A stretch of 64,000 nucleotides of DNA from Pseudobdellovibrionaceae bacterium (GTDB taxonomy: Bacteria > Bdellovibrionota > Bdellovibrionia > Bdellovibrionales > Bdellovibrionaceae): contig CANFQX010000004.1 of NCBI GenBank assembly GCA_947449255.1, forward strand, positions 62,001-126,000, written 5' to 3'. Made by a program: the position numbers and the translations under genes. The notes below the pieces were generated by a model. That model did no database searches. It was given only the letters and a program-made list of their open reading frames with translations, and was not told the origin of the DNA. The stretch's first letter is position 1, and every line of letters begins with the position of its first letter. Shown here one piece after another: positions 51,634 to 61,048 of this stretch.

Positions 51634-52644
51634 ATGAGAATTTTAGCATCAGGGTGTGTATTATTATTTTTAGGGCTGCCCGCCATATCTAATTCTGCTG
51701 AGAATATTACTCCGGCCGTTGAGAGCCCCACAATTGAGAGCTTGCCAGCGCCACTTTTACAAATCTCTGAGACAGAAGCATTTTCTAAATTCGTAATATT
51801 AGTAGATAAAGAAAAAAGAAGGCTCACCGTTTTTGAACGCAATGGGGCCCAGATTAAAAAAGTCGAGGAATATCCTGCTGACATCGGAAAAAATGGCGGC
51901 AACAAAGTAAAACGCGATGATGCAAGAACACCTGAGGGAATTTATTTTCTTCAAAAGAGATTAGCTCAGCCTGAAATTCCATTTGATATGTATGGCGCCC
52001 TAGCCTTCACAACTGATTATCCAAATCTTTTTGATCGGCGTGAAAACAAAACTGGCTCTGGAATTTGGTTGCATGCCATTCCAGATACCGTAGCACTGAC
52101 TCGGGGATCAAAAGGTTGTGTCGTTGTTCGCAATGATGTGATTAAGAAATTGGCTGACTATATTAAGTTGAATGAAACCCCAATTTTGATTTTCGATCAT
52201 GTCAATTACCTTACCAAAACAGAGCATGAGAAAAGTCGTATCGCCTTGAATGATTTCATTGAAGGTTGGCGACAAGCTTGGGAAACCCAAGATATATCTA
52301 AATACATCACTTATTATGATCAAGATTTTAAAGCGCCGGGATTTAACTTAAAAACATGGGAAGCTCATAAAACCAGCCTTAAATCGAAATATGAATTCAT
52401 AAAAGTAAATCTTTCCCAGCCCTATATCATTCAACACAAAGATCAACTGCTAGTTAAAACACTTCAACGTTATGAATCTAACAAATACATTGATTATGGT
52501 GTGAAGACTATTTATGCGATCAAGACTGGCAGCTCTTATAAGATCATTCGTGAAGAATGGAGCCCCTTTAGCGAAAAGGAAGTCACCAAGGCTATTGCTC
52601 GCGAGAACCCATTGACGGCTCAGGCTTCCGAACAAACGCCTTAA
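51634..52644 (+). CDS. L,D-transpeptidase (YkuD) with C-terminal NTF2-like domain, Csd6-like
   Basis: Start at MRILASG is preferred because the promoter overlaps an in-frame ATG at 51610. Signal peptide, then a YkuD domain with the catalytic HAIPD and the SKGC motif (in LTRGSKGCVVV, Cys162 from this start). The C-terminal 110 residues (from IALNDFIEGWRQAWETQD) are an NTF2/SnoaL-like fold. The same two-domain order is found in the shape-determining L,D-carboxypeptidase Csd6 of Helicobacter. It probably trims or crosslinks peptidoglycan peptides. Confidence 0.9.
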   Translation: MRILASGCVLLFLGLPAISNSAENITPAVESPTIESLPAPLLQISETEAFSKFVILVDKEKRRLTVFERNGAQIKKVEEYPADIGKNGGNKVKRDDARTPEGIYFLQKRLAQPEIPFDMYGALAFTTDYPNLFDRRENKTGSGIWLHAIPDTVALTRGSKGCVVVRNDVIKKLADYIKLNETPILIFDHVNYLTKTEHEKSRIALNDFIEGWRQAWETQDISKYITYYDQDFKAPGFNLKTWEAHKTSLKSKYEFIKVNLSQPYIIQHKDQLLVKTLQRYESNKYIDYGVKTIYAIKTGSSYKIIREEWSPFSEKEVTKAIARENPLTAQASEQTP

Positions 52645-52659
52645 TAATTCAGCTTTTAA

Positions 52660-52845
52660 TTAGTGAGCCTCTTCGACTGAAGTGGTTTTTCCATCCATCG
52701 TGAAGGTCTCTACATTGCTGGCTAGATCAGGAAGCTGATCCAAATGTTTTTGCAAATCTTCCTTTTTTAACTCACCCATGTTCAGGTTTCGTTCAGTCAA
52801 TCTTACATCCCATTTTAGATTATTGTTTGCATCTGATAATGACAT
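52660..52845 (-). CDS. Small protein of unknown function (61 residues)
   Basis: Start at MSLSDANNN, with AAGGGA seven bases upstream; a longer in-frame start is at 52875. It has no signal peptide or membrane segment, and is acidic with a helical middle (MGELKKEDLQKHLDQLPDL). Convergent with the transpeptidase gene by 15 bp. It may be a small conserved protein of the lineage. Confidence 0.6.
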   Translation of the reverse strand: MSLSDANNNLKWDVRLTERNLNMGELKKEDLQKHLDQLPDLASNVETFTMDGKTTSVEEAH

Positions 52846-52965
52846 CTTGTGTTCCCTTCGATAAAAGAACTTCATTTTATAGCTAAAAAATCACCTAGTG
52901 TCCAGTCCCAGAAGGAAAACCAATCACTTAAGTTATCCCCAGCTCATTTTATTGAAAATAAATAG

Positions 52966-53721
52966 CTAGTTCCAGTACTTTGGCGTGTGATCTGACTTTT
53001 TCTCGTTATCAACAACAAGGCGAAGACTTCGCCCCTTGCCTTTACCACCGGCCTTTGGATAGCCTTTGCGAATGAACCAGGCCTTTACCTGCAGGCAGAT
53101 GAAGCCCGAGACCAATCCACCCAAATGGGCTAAATAAGCCACATCTCCGCCCCCATTTACACCCGAGGTCATTAATGAGGCCATTTGCATAAATCCCATC
53201 AAACCTACAAAAAACTTTGTTTTCATCGGGAAAATCATAAAGAAATAAACAATTCTTTCTCCAAAAATAATCCCCTGAGCTAGCAACAAACCAAAAACCG
53301 CCCCGGAAGCCCCAATCACTGGCACAAACAGACCCGCTTGAGAACCCGTCACAGCGGCATATATTAAAACACCAAGGCAGTATAAAATCGCTGCACCAAC
53401 GCCACTGGAAAAATAATAAATCAAAAAGAACTTGGAACCCCAACGCTGCTCTAGCTCGGCTCCAAAGAACCACAGCATCAGCATATTGAAGAGAATATGA
53501 GACACTTGAAATGAATGCAGAAACATATAGGTAAAAAGCTGCCAAAAGTGAAAGTTAAGCAGTACTTTTCCAGGATAGAGACCAAGGTACGAAGTCACTG
53601 GTACCTTCAAGAACACTTCCAGAATAACTTGAAGAAAAAACCAAACAGCGACATTGATAATCAAAAGCCATTTTACTGCGAAAGTCAGTGGTGCTGGTGA
53701 AAAGCTTACATTTCTATTCAT
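52966..53721 (-). CDS. Rhomboid-family intramembrane serine protease
   Basis: 251 residues, six predicted membrane spans. The catalytic Ser139 lies in VIGASGAVFGLLLAQG and the catalytic His199 in VAYLAHLGGLVSG. The basic C-terminus (GKGKGRSLRLVVDNEKKSD) is cytoplasmic. It cleaves membrane proteins within the bilayer; the substrate is unknown. It overlaps the HIT gene by ATGA (53718-53721). Confidence 0.95.
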   Translation of the reverse strand: MNRNVSFSPAPLTFAVKWLLIINVAVWFFLQVILEVFLKVPVTSYLGLYPGKVLLNFHFWQLFTYMFLHSFQVSHILFNMLMLWFFGAELEQRWGSKFFLIYYFSSGVGAAILYCLGVLIYAAVTGSQAGLFVPVIGASGAVFGLLLAQGIIFGERIVYFFMIFPMKTKFFVGLMGFMQMASLMTSGVNGGGDVAYLAHLGGLVSGFICLQVKAWFIRKGYPKAGGKGKGRSLRLVVDNEKKSDHTPKYWN

Positions 53722-54278
53722 AATGATTTAAAATACCCCAAAAGTTTATTGTAGGTCTGCTCAAGATTTTCAACCAAGACTTTAGTCTCGGCAATTAATG
53801 GAAAAAAGTTTAAATCGCCGGCCCATCTTGGAATTACATGGTAATGCAAGTGTTCAGGGATCCCCGCGCCGGCAACAGATCCATGATTTAATCCCATATT
53901 GATGCCACCAGGCTGGTAAACCTCAGATAAGGCCTTCATTGTCATTCGCAATGTGTTCTGAATATCGAAATATTCCTCGTCTTTAAGCTTTAAAACATCG
54001 CCACAATGACGAACAGGCATAATCAAAACATGACCACTGTTATAGGGATATTTATTAATGACCACCATCGAATACTTTGTTTTGAAAACACAAAGGGACT
54101 CAAACGAGATGCCGCCTTTAGCCGCTGCACAAAAAACACACCCCTTGGGCTTAATCAATTTTCGAACATATTTCATCCGATCGGGGCGAACGAGTACATC
54201 TCTCTCTAAGGGCCAGATCTCTTTATCTATACGAATCTCAGCTCTTACAGCTTTAACTTTTTTATTTTTTAAAGCCAC
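53718..54278 (-). CDS. HIT-family nucleotide hydrolase
   Basis: 186 residues. The signature HLHYHVIPRW (H-phi-H-phi-H) follows GINMGLNHGSVAGAGIPE. It also has CVFCAA near residue 48, part of the zinc-binding type. HIT proteins hydrolyse or transfer nucleoside monophosphates (AP4A-hydrolase or galactose-1-phosphate uridylyltransferase-like). Located between sppA and the rhomboid gene in one operon. Confidence 0.92.
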   Translation of the reverse strand: MALKNKKVKAVRAEIRIDKEIWPLERDVLVRPDRMKYVRKLIKPKGCVFCAAAKGGISFESLCVFKTKYSMVVINKYPYNSGHVLIMPVRHCGDVLKLKDEEYFDIQNTLRMTMKALSEVYQPGGINMGLNHGSVAGAGIPEHLHYHVIPRWAGDLNFFPLIAETKVLVENLEQTYNKLLGYFKSL

Positions 54279-54292
54279 ATCATCCCCTGAAC

Positions 54293-55264
54293 TTATTCCC
54301 AGTAACCTGGCATCATATAAAGCGGTTGATTCAAATATTGTGCTCTTAGTAGATATTTCACAGCGACATCAACATTCACACCTGAATTAGCTTTACTCTT
54401 CAATTGATCAGCATAGCCGACTAAGGCATTGATATCATCATCAACTTCTTTGCCGCCCCAATCAAAAATACTCATTTTCTTTTTTGGAATTTCAAAGACA
54501 TCGTAATTATCACCGAGCTTCGCTTCCTTAGCTGCCAACTTTACTGCATCATCAAAAAAACCTTCTTGATCTGCAAAACCCAATTTTACTGCGGTTGAAC
54601 CAGTGAAAACACGACCGTCTGCATATTCATTAACAATATCTTCTTTAAGATGGCGCTCTTTCTGAACAGCACCCTTGAATTGCGCATAAACCTCATTGAT
54701 CATATTTTGAAATAAGGCCTTTTCATCTTCTCGCATCCCGCGATATTCGGCCCCAGAGTCTTTAAATCGACCCGAGGTGATTGAGTAGCGAGAAACCTTG
54801 GCCCAATCATAGAGCTTTTCTAAATTTGCAAACTCCATAATAACACCGATAGAACCTACTAGAGCTCCTGGTGCCACTACAATTTTATCACAGGCAATTG
54901 CTGAATAATAGGCTCCACTGGCCATCACTCCCGTTGTGACACAAATTATGGGTTTTTTCAGCTCCTCACGGGCCTTTTTTATTTCATGATATATTTCTTG
55001 AGATGGTCCAACTGAACCACCAGGAGAGTTGATATTGATCACAATGGCTTTAATGTGATTGTTATCCTTATATTTCTTAAGGTTACTCAAAAACCTTTTC
55101 CCATTTAAAATGACGCCATTCATATCAAGATGAAGTATTGAATTTCTCGATGAAACTTTCTTTTCAGACTCTCCGAAAAACTCTCCACCAACTTTAAGCA
55201 ATAATCCCATACCAAAAAAAACTAAAATAATTATAAATAGTTTTTTTAGAAAACCGTCTTTCAC
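54293..55264 (-). CDS. sppA: SppA, signal-peptide peptidase (S49)
   Basis: 323 residues, the short SppA (no N-terminal second domain). An N-terminal membrane anchor (KKLFIIILVFFGMGLLLKV) precedes the ClpP-like fold. The catalytic Ser is in GVMASGAYYSA and the Lys in SGRFKDSG. SppA degrades leftover signal peptides in the membrane. It lies 14 bp upstream of the HIT gene in the same operon. Confidence 0.95.
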   Translation of the reverse strand: MKDGFLKKLFIIILVFFGMGLLLKVGGEFFGESEKKVSSRNSILHLDMNGVILNGKRFLSNLKKYKDNNHIKAIVININSPGGSVGPSQEIYHEIKKAREELKKPIICVTTGVMASGAYYSAIACDKIVVAPGALVGSIGVIMEFANLEKLYDWAKVSRYSITSGRFKDSGAEYRGMREDEKALFQNMINEVYAQFKGAVQKERHLKEDIVNEYADGRVFTGSTAVKLGFADQEGFFDDAVKLAAKEAKLGDNYDVFEIPKKKMSIFDWGGKEVDDDINALVGYADQLKSKANSGVNVDVAVKYLLRAQYLNQPLYMMPGYWE

Positions 55265-55487
55265 TTAGAGCCTCCAAAAAATTAGACAAATTTGAAAAAA
55301 GGTTTAATTAAGAACTTTTTAACTCATTCTTTAATCTACCTTGATTTCTCTCTACAGAAGAATATCTTTCGCCCCATCTCATCGATAATTTTGAACAGTT
55401 GAAAAAACGAATCTTTAAATTCTAATTCGCTTTTTGATCAACTAAAATCAAAATAAACCATAAATTGATTGCATGATTTTCAATAAA

Positions 55488-55512
55488 AAAGGGACCCATC
55501 AAGGGTCCCTTT
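55488..55512 (-). terminator. rpsA transcription terminator
   Basis: Perfect 10-bp stem AAAGGGACCC / GGGTCCCTTT with ATCAA loop. Read on the minus strand it is followed by a T-run. It sits 56 bp past the rpsA stop. Confidence 0.9.
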
Positions 55513-55539
55513 AAAAGTCTATTGAGTCAATTGCGCTTC

Positions 55540-55566
55540 GCGCAATGCACTAGGCGCAACGCACTA
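55540..55566. repeat. Tandem 13-bp repeat behind the rpsA stop
   Basis: GCGCAATGCACTA and GCGCAACGCACTA, 14 bp apart with one mismatch, next to a TTGCGC/GCGCAA hairpin. Confidence 0.5.
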
Positions 55567-55567
55567 A

Positions 55568-57367
55568 TTACTGTTTATCAGTTTTCATGCTTTTCAACTG
55601 ATCAGCAAACAAGTCACCAAAAGTTGACTTAGAAGTTGCAGTTGCTTTTTTAACATACTCTTCAACATCCGCTTTTGAATCACGAAGTTTTACAAGTTTG
55701 GAAGACAAACCAATTTTACGAGCATCTTTATCGATAGAGATAACTTCTGCTTTCAAAGACTGACCCGCTTTAATGAAATCTTCAACAGTGTTGATTTTAT
55801 CTGTTGTTAATTCAGAAATGTGGATAAGACCTTCGATATCAGACTCAAGCTCTACGAAAGCACCAAAATCAGCTGTTTTAGTTACTTTCACTTCATGTTG
55901 AGTTCCAATAGCGTATTTTGATTCAATATTTGCCCAAGGATCAGACTCAAGCTGTTTAACACCCAAAGAGAATCTTTCATTCTCAATATCAACACCCAAA
56001 ACAACGGCGCGAACTTTGTTGCCTTTAGTGTACATTTCATTTGGATGGTTTACACGTTTAGTCCAAGAGAAGTCAGAAATATGAACCAAACCATCAATAC
56101 CTTCTTCGATTCCAATGAAGATACCAAAGTCAGTTACAGATTTAACATCACCCTCAATGATTGTTCCAGGAGCATAAGACTCCTTCATTTCAACCCAAGG
56201 ATTTTGTTGAAGCTGTTTCATACCTAGGCTGATACGACGATTTTCTGTATCAACTTCAAGCACAACAACTTCGACTTCATCACCTACATTGACAACCTGA
56301 GATGGATGTTTAACACGTTTAGTCCAAGACATTTCAGAAACGTGAATTAAACCTTCAATTCCTTCACCAAGTTCAACAAATGCACCGTAGTCTGCTAATG
56401 AAACTACTTTACCTTTAAGTTTAGTTCCAGCTGGATAAGAAGCTTTTACAGATTCCCAAGGATCTGCATGAAGCTGTTTCATACCCAAAGATACACGTTC
56501 TTTTTCTTTATCATACTTAAGAACTTTAACTTGGATTTCATCAGCAACATTCAAGATTTCAGAAGGATGTTTTACACGTCCCCATGACATATCAGTGATA
56601 TGCAACAATCCGTCCATGCCACCAAGATCGATGAAAGCTCCGTAGTCAGTGATATTTTTAACGATACCAGTAACGATTGAACCTTCAGCCATAGTGTCCA
56701 AAGTTTGTGAACGAAGACTGTCACGTTCCTCTTCAAGAAGAGCGCGGCGAGAAAGTACAATGTTGCCACGTTTTTTGTTGAATTTGATAACTTTAAATTT
56801 GAATTTTTTGCCGAGGTAAACGTCCATATTGCGAACCGGACGAAGATCAATTTGAGATCCTGGCAAGAAAGCTTTAACACCGATGTCAACGCTCAATCCG
56901 CCTTTAACTTTAGCAACAACAGTACCTTCGATAACTTCTTCGTTTTCTGCTGCTTTAGAAATATCAGTCCATGCACGAAGCATGTCTGCTTTGTCTTTAG
57001 AAAGAACGATCATTCCATTTTCGTTCTCGATACGGTCGATGAGAACCTCTACAGTATCTCCAGCTTTCACATCACGAACGCCATCTACAAAGCGGAATTC
57101 ATTGATTGCGATCAAACCTTCAGATTTGTAGTTGATGTCAACTAGAACGTAGTCAGATTGAACCTCAACTACAGAACCAGTAACAACGTCGCCGACTTTA
57201 AAGTCTTGCTCTTTCATGGACGCTTCGAATAGAGAATCGAATTCGCCTTTTTCAGATTGTGCGGCACCATAGATGCCAGGATTTGCAGCTACTTTTGAGT
57301 CCTCTGCATCCAAGAAAGCTAGAACCTTCTGTCTTTCAAGTTCGGCCTTGTTCATTTGTTTTGTCAT
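55568..57367 (-). CDS. rpsA: 30S ribosomal protein S1
   Basis: Start at MTKQMNKAELERQ; a longer frame reaches 57409 but has no matching ribosome site, and GGGAGG lies upstream of 57367. About 599 residues with six S1 OB repeats: the two N-terminal repeats are less canonical, then four with motifs such as YGAFIDLGGMDGLLHITDMSWGRVKHP and FGIFIGIEEGIDGLVHISDFSWTKR. S1 binds mRNA leaders for translation initiation. It follows cmk, an order also seen in E. coli. Confidence 0.97.
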   Translation of the reverse strand: MTKQMNKAELERQKVLAFLDAEDSKVAANPGIYGAAQSEKGEFDSLFEASMKEQDFKVGDVVTGSVVEVQSDYVLVDINYKSEGLIAINEFRFVDGVRDVKAGDTVEVLIDRIENENGMIVLSKDKADMLRAWTDISKAAENEEVIEGTVVAKVKGGLSVDIGVKAFLPGSQIDLRPVRNMDVYLGKKFKFKVIKFNKKRGNIVLSRRALLEEERDSLRSQTLDTMAEGSIVTGIVKNITDYGAFIDLGGMDGLLHITDMSWGRVKHPSEILNVADEIQVKVLKYDKEKERVSLGMKQLHADPWESVKASYPAGTKLKGKVVSLADYGAFVELGEGIEGLIHVSEMSWTKRVKHPSQVVNVGDEVEVVVLEVDTENRRISLGMKQLQQNPWVEMKESYAPGTIIEGDVKSVTDFGIFIGIEEGIDGLVHISDFSWTKRVNHPNEMYTKGNKVRAVVLGVDIENERFSLGVKQLESDPWANIESKYAIGTQHEVKVTKTADFGAFVELESDIEGLIHISELTTDKINTVEDFIKAGQSLKAEVISIDKDARKIGLSSKLVKLRDSKADVEEYVKKATATSKSTFGDLFADQLKSMKTDKQ

Positions 57368-57562
57368 ATCGTTTTTTAAAAACCTCCCACGTAGTAGAAC
57401 CTCGATCATAGAAGCTTCAATGAAACTTCCTGGGCCCTACCCGTTTCCCTTCTTCACCAATAGGCGAATCAATGGTTTAGCGAGTTCAGGGGCCTGAAGT
57501 CAAAGGTTTTACGCATATCGTTAGTTTTTTAACATAAGAAAGGCCAGAAAACTCATTTCCAG

Positions 57563-58219
57563 CTATTGAATTTTAGACCGAACAAAGTGCTCCACTCGGT
57601 CAACCACTTCATTCAAGGACAGCTCTGTAGAGTCCACTACAAAGGCCTCTTCTGGAATAGACAAGGGAGCCACTTTTCGGCTTGAATCTTGATGATCGCG
57701 TTCTTTTTGAGCATTCATCATATCTTGATGGTCCAGCCCCAATTCACTGGCACGTCGAGCCGCCCTGTGTGAACTTGACGCAGTCAAAAAAACTTTTGCA
57801 CTGGCATCAGGAAAAACAACGGTTCCACAATCACGCCCCTCTGCAACCAAATTTTCCGACCCCTTAGCACAATTTCTTTGAGCCTCCAAAAGGGCTTTTC
57901 TGACCTCGGGAAAATGACTGACTTTGCTCGCAAAATTTCCCACATCTTCGTGAGAAATATCGTCAGTGACATCTTGCTGATTAAAAAACACTTTGGTTCG
58001 GTCTGACTCTAAACGGATATTCCAGATAGGATTGTGAGTCAGTTCGGCCAATGCCTTCACATCTTCTAGATCGATGTTCATGTTCATTGCGACATAGGCC
58101 AAGCCACGATAAAATGCCCCGGTGGAGACCCATTTCCAGCCCAATCTTTGTGCCAGCTCACGACTCACTGATGATTTTCCTGAAGCTGCAGGGCCATCTA
58201 TTGTTACAACTAATCCCAT
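57563..58219 (-). CDS. cmk: Cytidylate kinase
   Basis: 218 residues. P-loop GPAASGKSSVSRELAQRLG and the CMP-binding VAEGRDCGTVVFPDASAKVFLTAS are present, with RRASEL and the lid Arg residues (RDHQDSSRKVAPL). It phosphorylates CMP and dCMP. Located upstream of rpsA and downstream of hisC on the same strand. Confidence 0.97.
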   Translation of the reverse strand: MGLVVTIDGPAASGKSSVSRELAQRLGWKWVSTGAFYRGLAYVAMNMNIDLEDVKALAELTHNPIWNIRLESDRTKVFFNQQDVTDDISHEDVGNFASKVSHFPEVRKALLEAQRNCAKGSENLVAEGRDCGTVVFPDASAKVFLTASSSHRAARRASELGLDHQDMMNAQKERDHQDSSRKVAPLSIPEEAFVVDSTELSLNEVVDRVEHFVRSKIQ

Positions 58220-58339
58220 AAATCACCAATTAACCTTATCCATAAATCAAATATCAAAACGCCATACATGTCAGATATGAGAATAATTTCAATAATAAAC
58301 TTAAAAAATTCTCACCCCTGAATCCCGGCGACAAGAAAG

Positions 58340-59467
58340 CTAGCCTAAACTCGAGACCGGAATTTCTTTCAAAACTTCTGAAAGGGCCGTCATTGCTGCT
58401 TCATTTTCATGGTCAAGCCCCACACTTATTCGCATTTGCGTTTTAAATCCGTAATTTAAAATGGGTCTTAAAATAATCCCACGACGAAGCAAGGATTCAT
58501 GAACTTTGCTAGCATCTCGAAGAGTGTCAAACATCACAAAATTGCCCTGCGACTGAACATAGGGTAAACCCATTTCTGTTAATTTGCCATAAAAGTAATC
58601 CAGCCCCTTCCAACAAATTTGCTGCGATCGCTCTAGAAAGCTATTGTCTTGCAATGCCGCTACAGCTGCGACCTGAGCCAAGTCATTCACGTTAAAAGGC
58701 TTACGCACACGATTGAAGACTTCCACGACAGCCTCAGGAGCAATCATGGCACCTATTCGAAAGCCGGCTAGCCCGTAAATCTTAGAAAATGTTCTTAAAA
58801 CTATTAAATTATTATAGGTCCCCATGTAGTTTTGAGCCGAGGCGTAATCTGTCGCTCTCACAAACTCATTGTAGGCCTCATCAAAGACGATCATGAGATC
58901 ATCACGGTTTCCAACTCGCGCTAGGAAATCTTCAATTTCCAGTTTTGTTGCATAGGTGCCTGTCGGATTGTTAGGATTTGAAACAAAGATCAGTCTGATA
59001 TTTTCTTCAGGATGAGCAAAATAATAGTCAGCAATACCCTTTAGATCAAATCGAAAGCCTTCTTTTAAGGGAACCTTGCGTATAGCGGCGCGATTAGCCC
59101 CCGCACTGACTTCATAGGCATTGAAGGCAGCCACGGAGGTTAATACACCCTCTTTGGGTTCACAAAAAATTCTTGTCAGGAGATCAATTAACTCATCGCT
59201 TCCATTGCCAACAGCTATTTGTTTTACAGGAAAGCCCCATAACTTTGATATTGTTTGCAAAAGTTCATAGTGAGAAGGGTCCGGATAGAGATTTTGTTGT
59301 TCCAAAGCACCTCGAACTGCCTCTAGGGCTTTAGGACTGCAACCCAAGGGATTTTCATTACTTGCAAGTTTATAGACAGTTTTCAAGCCATACTCACGTT
59401 GTGTTTCAGAAATTGGTTTTCCTGGTCTATAGGGCACAAGATTTAGAATTTCTGGAGAAATCTTCAC
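58340..59467 (-). CDS. hisC: Histidinol-phosphate aminotransferase
   Basis: 375 residues. PLP fold type I motifs: LASNENPLGCSPKALEAV, GNGSDELIDLL, FVSNPNNPTGTY, FDEAYNEF and the PLP-Lys in LRTFSKIYGLAGFRIG. It converts histidinol-phosphate and often also acts on aromatic amino acids, so it may serve phenylalanine/tyrosine synthesis here because it neighbours cmk-rpsA rather than his genes. Divergent from the hydantoinase-like gene. Confidence 0.93.
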   Translation of the reverse strand: MKISPEILNLVPYRPGKPISETQREYGLKTVYKLASNENPLGCSPKALEAVRGALEQQNLYPDPSHYELLQTISKLWGFPVKQIAVGNGSDELIDLLTRIFCEPKEGVLTSVAAFNAYEVSAGANRAAIRKVPLKEGFRFDLKGIADYYFAHPEENIRLIFVSNPNNPTGTYATKLEIEDFLARVGNRDDLMIVFDEAYNEFVRATDYASAQNYMGTYNNLIVLRTFSKIYGLAGFRIGAMIAPEAVVEVFNRVRKPFNVNDLAQVAAVAALQDNSFLERSQQICWKGLDYFYGKLTEMGLPYVQSQGNFVMFDTLRDASKVHESLLRRGIILRPILNYGFKTQMRISVGLDHENEAAMTALSEVLKEIPVSSLG

Positions 59468-59565
59468 ATCAACATCCTTTGCAAATCAATTTTGCATACT
59501 CTAAAAAAAACTCTTAGTATTCACCTTAAATAAACATAAAAAGTTAAATTTTAAGAACTTTTTGA

Positions 59566-59597
59566 GATTCTTTTAAGAATCCTTTTCTTAAAGAAAA
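59566..59597. promoter_or_regulatory. Two adjacent dyads between hisC and the HyuA-like gene
   Basis: GATTCTT-TT-AAGAATC (59566-59581) and TTTTCTT-A-AAGAAAA (59583-59597). They sit upstream of a TATACC near 59606 and may be operators for one or both divergent genes. Confidence 0.45.
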
Positions 59598-59666
59598 CTT
59601 TTTGCTATACCTGAACGACTAGCTTTAGCAATTTTCCAGTGCAAATTCAATAGAGAGCGTTTAAAA

Positions 59667-61025
59667 ATGCAAAACAATTTTTTGTTAGGAATTAGTGTCG
59701 GCGAGGCCTTCGCAGAATATTGTCTGCTCGAAGGCCGCACGGTTATTGCGACCAAAAGGTCATACCTTTCAAGGGAAGGCCTCAAAAGCTCCCTGAATCA
59801 ATTTATACTAAATCATTCGGATAAAAAAATTGGCAAGGCCGCTGTCAGCATTCGAGTTCCAGAAAAATTACTGGACTATAAATTAAACGGTGCCGTGGCA
59901 CATGTCACCACCAAAGGGTTTGAGCAATGGCTCGACTTGAATGTGAACCCCCTAACTAATTTTACAACAGATAAACTGCAGTTTTCAATTTGCGAAAGAG
60001 TGCATTCAAATGGAGAGATTGCGATTGCTATTGAAAACTCAGAGTTAGAGGCGATATCAAATAAACTCAAAGAATTGGGCGCAAAAAAAGTTTGTGTCCA
60101 CTTGCTGCATGCTTCAATAAATTCCTCAAATCAAGAAAAGGTTCAGCTGTTTCTTCAAGCCCAAGGTTTTGAAGTTTTCCTTCCAGAAAAATCTGAGAAT
60201 GGCGATGAAGTTTCGAGATGGAAAAGAAACTCATTGAAGGCCACCGTCACAAGTCTATTTGAAGATATTAAAAAAGATATTCAAGACGCCCTTCATGACA
60301 GCATCTCTGCGGAGAATATATATTATCTCAACGCCGCTGGTGATTTTTCACAGGACAAAGATCATAATCCAATTGCCGGTCTCTCTGCATCTTATTCAGC
60401 GTTAGCCCTCACTTCAACAAAACCTGATTTTGACATTCTTTATCTTGGACTAGAAAACTTCATTTTAATTTCGCCAAAAAAATGGCAGACCCACTGGCAA
60501 AGTCCCTGGGGATCCATTGAAAATAGGCATTTGGGCTTTAGAAGTCTTTCCATTCAACCCACTTTAGAAATTGCACTGAATGCGTTCCGGCACTTTGATT
60601 TTTCCGAAACTTCCGAAGGATGGGAGCCAGGTCCTATGTTTCTTGGCCGAGGGCAAAAAGCCACTTTGTTAGACCTCTGGTCAGACAGCGCTAAGCTTAG
60701 AAAAATTGACGGCCTTCGTGAGCGGTCTACGGAGAGCGGGATTCAGCGTTTCAAAAAATCACTTTATACGCTTGCAAAGACTAGCAAATCTCATGAAAAA
60801 GAAATCGATCATGTAAATAAAGAATTACAAAGTCTTGCCATTCAAAAAATTGCAATGGAAGCACTGCTCTTTAGAAATGGTAAGAAAATACTTATTACAG
60901 GCCCACTTGCTGATATGTTTGGCAATGGCTTCAAAAAAGATCCGCACTCTACTGTTGAGATCAATGAATTTGCGCTCTCGAACTCAGTTGCACTGCTTGG
61001 GCAAACTCTCCTAAACCCGTCATAA
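59667..61025 (+). CDS. Hydantoinase A/5-oxoprolinase alpha-like protein, divergent and short
   Basis: 452 residues instead of about 680. The N-terminus LLGISVGEAFAEYCLLEGRTVIATKRSYL aligns with the Hydant_A_N IGxDVGGTFTD...V strand pattern, but the GG and T of the DxGGTFTD phosphate loop are changed (VGEAFAE). No clear second ATPase loop is seen. It is followed by a HyuB-like gene 23 bp away. An inactive or re-purposed hydantoinase subunit is the most economical reading; the annotation rests on motif similarity and context. Confidence 0.6.
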   Translation: MQNNFLLGISVGEAFAEYCLLEGRTVIATKRSYLSREGLKSSLNQFILNHSDKKIGKAAVSIRVPEKLLDYKLNGAVAHVTTKGFEQWLDLNVNPLTNFTTDKLQFSICERVHSNGEIAIAIENSELEAISNKLKELGAKKVCVHLLHASINSSNQEKVQLFLQAQGFEVFLPEKSENGDEVSRWKRNSLKATVTSLFEDIKKDIQDALHDSISAENIYYLNAAGDFSQDKDHNPIAGLSASYSALALTSTKPDFDILYLGLENFILISPKKWQTHWQSPWGSIENRHLGFRSLSIQPTLEIALNAFRHFDFSETSEGWEPGPMFLGRGQKATLLDLWSDSAKLRKIDGLRERSTESGIQRFKKSLYTLAKTSKSHEKEIDHVNKELQSLAIQKIAMEALLFRNGKKILITGPLADMFGNGFKKDPHSTVEINEFALSNSVALLGQTLLNPS

Positions 61026-61048
61026 TTTGAAATTTTTAAAGGTTTAAC

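Larger units (their letters stand above)
55265..55567. other. Gap downstream of rpsA with terminator and repeats
   Basis: No gene. It contains the rpsA terminator (55488-55512), a hairpin TTGCGC-TTC-GCGCAA (55531-55545) and an imperfect 14-bp tandem repeat at 55540-55566. The remainder is AT-rich leader for sppA. Confidence 0.6.

Noticed and set aside
53042-53545. 167-codon minus-strand frame inside the rhomboid gene
   Set aside because: It lies entirely within the rhomboid frame, is rich in Cys and Trp, and lacks any domain.
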